A stretch of DNA of 64,000 nt from Streptomyces camelliae (GTDB lineage Bacteria; Actinomycetota; Actinomycetes; Streptomycetales; Streptomycetaceae), in assembly GCF_027625935.1 (NCBI RefSeq), contig NZ_CP115300.1, positions 558,001 to 622,000 on the forward strand, written 5' to 3'. Below the pieces are notes generated by a model. The model was given only the letters and a program-made list of their open reading frames with translations, ran no database searches and was not told the origin of the DNA. Positions 63,864 through 64,000 of the stretch are shown here, piece by piece. Each line of letters starts with the position of its first letter. The first letter of the stretch is position 1. The position numbers and the translations under genes are program-made.

Positions 63864-64000
63864 CGATCACCCATCGCGTGCTCGTACCGATCGTCGCTGT
63901 CCAGGCCGCAGGCCCAAGCCCGTAGCGTTCCAGAGCCCGCACCTCCTGTCGCGCGAATTCGGCACGCTGGGACGCAGGTCCGAACGCCGGCACCATCGCG
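63847..64000 (-). CDS. Possible partial gene at the right edge
   Basis: An open minus-strand frame enters from beyond the window and stops at 63847, overlapping the acetyltransferase start by 17 bp. Visible residues include [20 protein letters not shown] and end VIDDFHA. No family was recognised. It may be the C terminus of an upstream gene or a small 49-codon gene starting at the ATG near 63998. Confidence 0.35.
   Translation of the reverse strand, partial: AMVPAFGPASQRAEFARQEVRALERYGLGPAAWTATIGTSTRWVIDDFHA

Overview
The window looks like chromosome from a Streptomyces or a close actinomycete. It is very GC-rich with strong third-position bias, uses many GTG starts and ATGA/GTGA stop-start overlaps, and carries typical streptomycete families: sugar ABC transporters with lipoprotein binding proteins, Tat and Sec secreted hydrolases, an Rpf/LysM protein, a streptogrisin-like protease, ECF41, DeoR, PadR and MmyB-type regulators, a STAS-ANTAR protein and a TTA leucine codon. 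No rRNA, tRNA, CRISPR array or intact insertion sequence was recognised. The gene density and accessory content suggest a chromosome arm rather than the core.

Layout. 1-5.1 kb: plant-polysaccharide operon (end of a GH127-like enzyme, sugar ABC importer, secreted glycosidase with a ricin-type lectin domain). 5.2-10.2 kb: alcohol and aldehyde dehydrogenases divergent from an FAD oxidoreductase/ECF41 sigma pair, with two palindromic operators between them. 10.5-13 kb: amino-sugar operon (DeoR regulator, broken GH4 gene, NagB). 13.1-16.5 kb: archease facing RtcB RNA ligase, a phosphoribosyltransferase and a rhodanese/CBS protein. 16.7-19.3 kb: a methyltransferase-like gene and small proteins. 19.5-26.1 kb: a probable RiPP cluster on the minus strand (exporter, S9 peptidase, 39-residue precursor, hairpin, B12-type radical SAM enzyme, DUF5825-like protein, methyltransferase). 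26.5-33 kb: a second sugar-uptake operon under a LacI-type operator. 33-37.9 kb: epimerase remnant, winged-helix regulator, STAS-ANTAR protein, FAD monooxygenase and PadR regulator. 37.9-40 kb: ABC exporter preceded by a 41-residue Lys/His-rich peptide. 40.5-46.8 kb: Rpf/LysM protein, HAD protein, Smr protein and GH78 rhamnosidase, with protease and lipase remnants. 46.8-54.7 kb: acetyltransferases, MazG-like protein, ABC transporter, S1 protease and isoprenylcysteine-type methyltransferase. 54.8-64 kb: asparaginase, GntP permease, M20 amidohydrolase, MmyB-type regulator and luciferase-like oxidoreductase, 2-dehydropantoate reductase family protein and an acetyltransferase.

The most interesting system is the RiPP cluster. 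The precursor gene overlaps the peptidase gene and is followed by a near-perfect 16-bp hairpin before the radical SAM gene. The exporter gene that heads the cluster has a TTA codon near its start, which predicts bldA control. A second theme is decay: at least seven genes (GH4, epimerase, S53 protease, alpha/beta hydrolase, methyltransferase, GMC oxidoreductase, small secreted protein) retain recognisable ends but have lost internal segments or reading frame.
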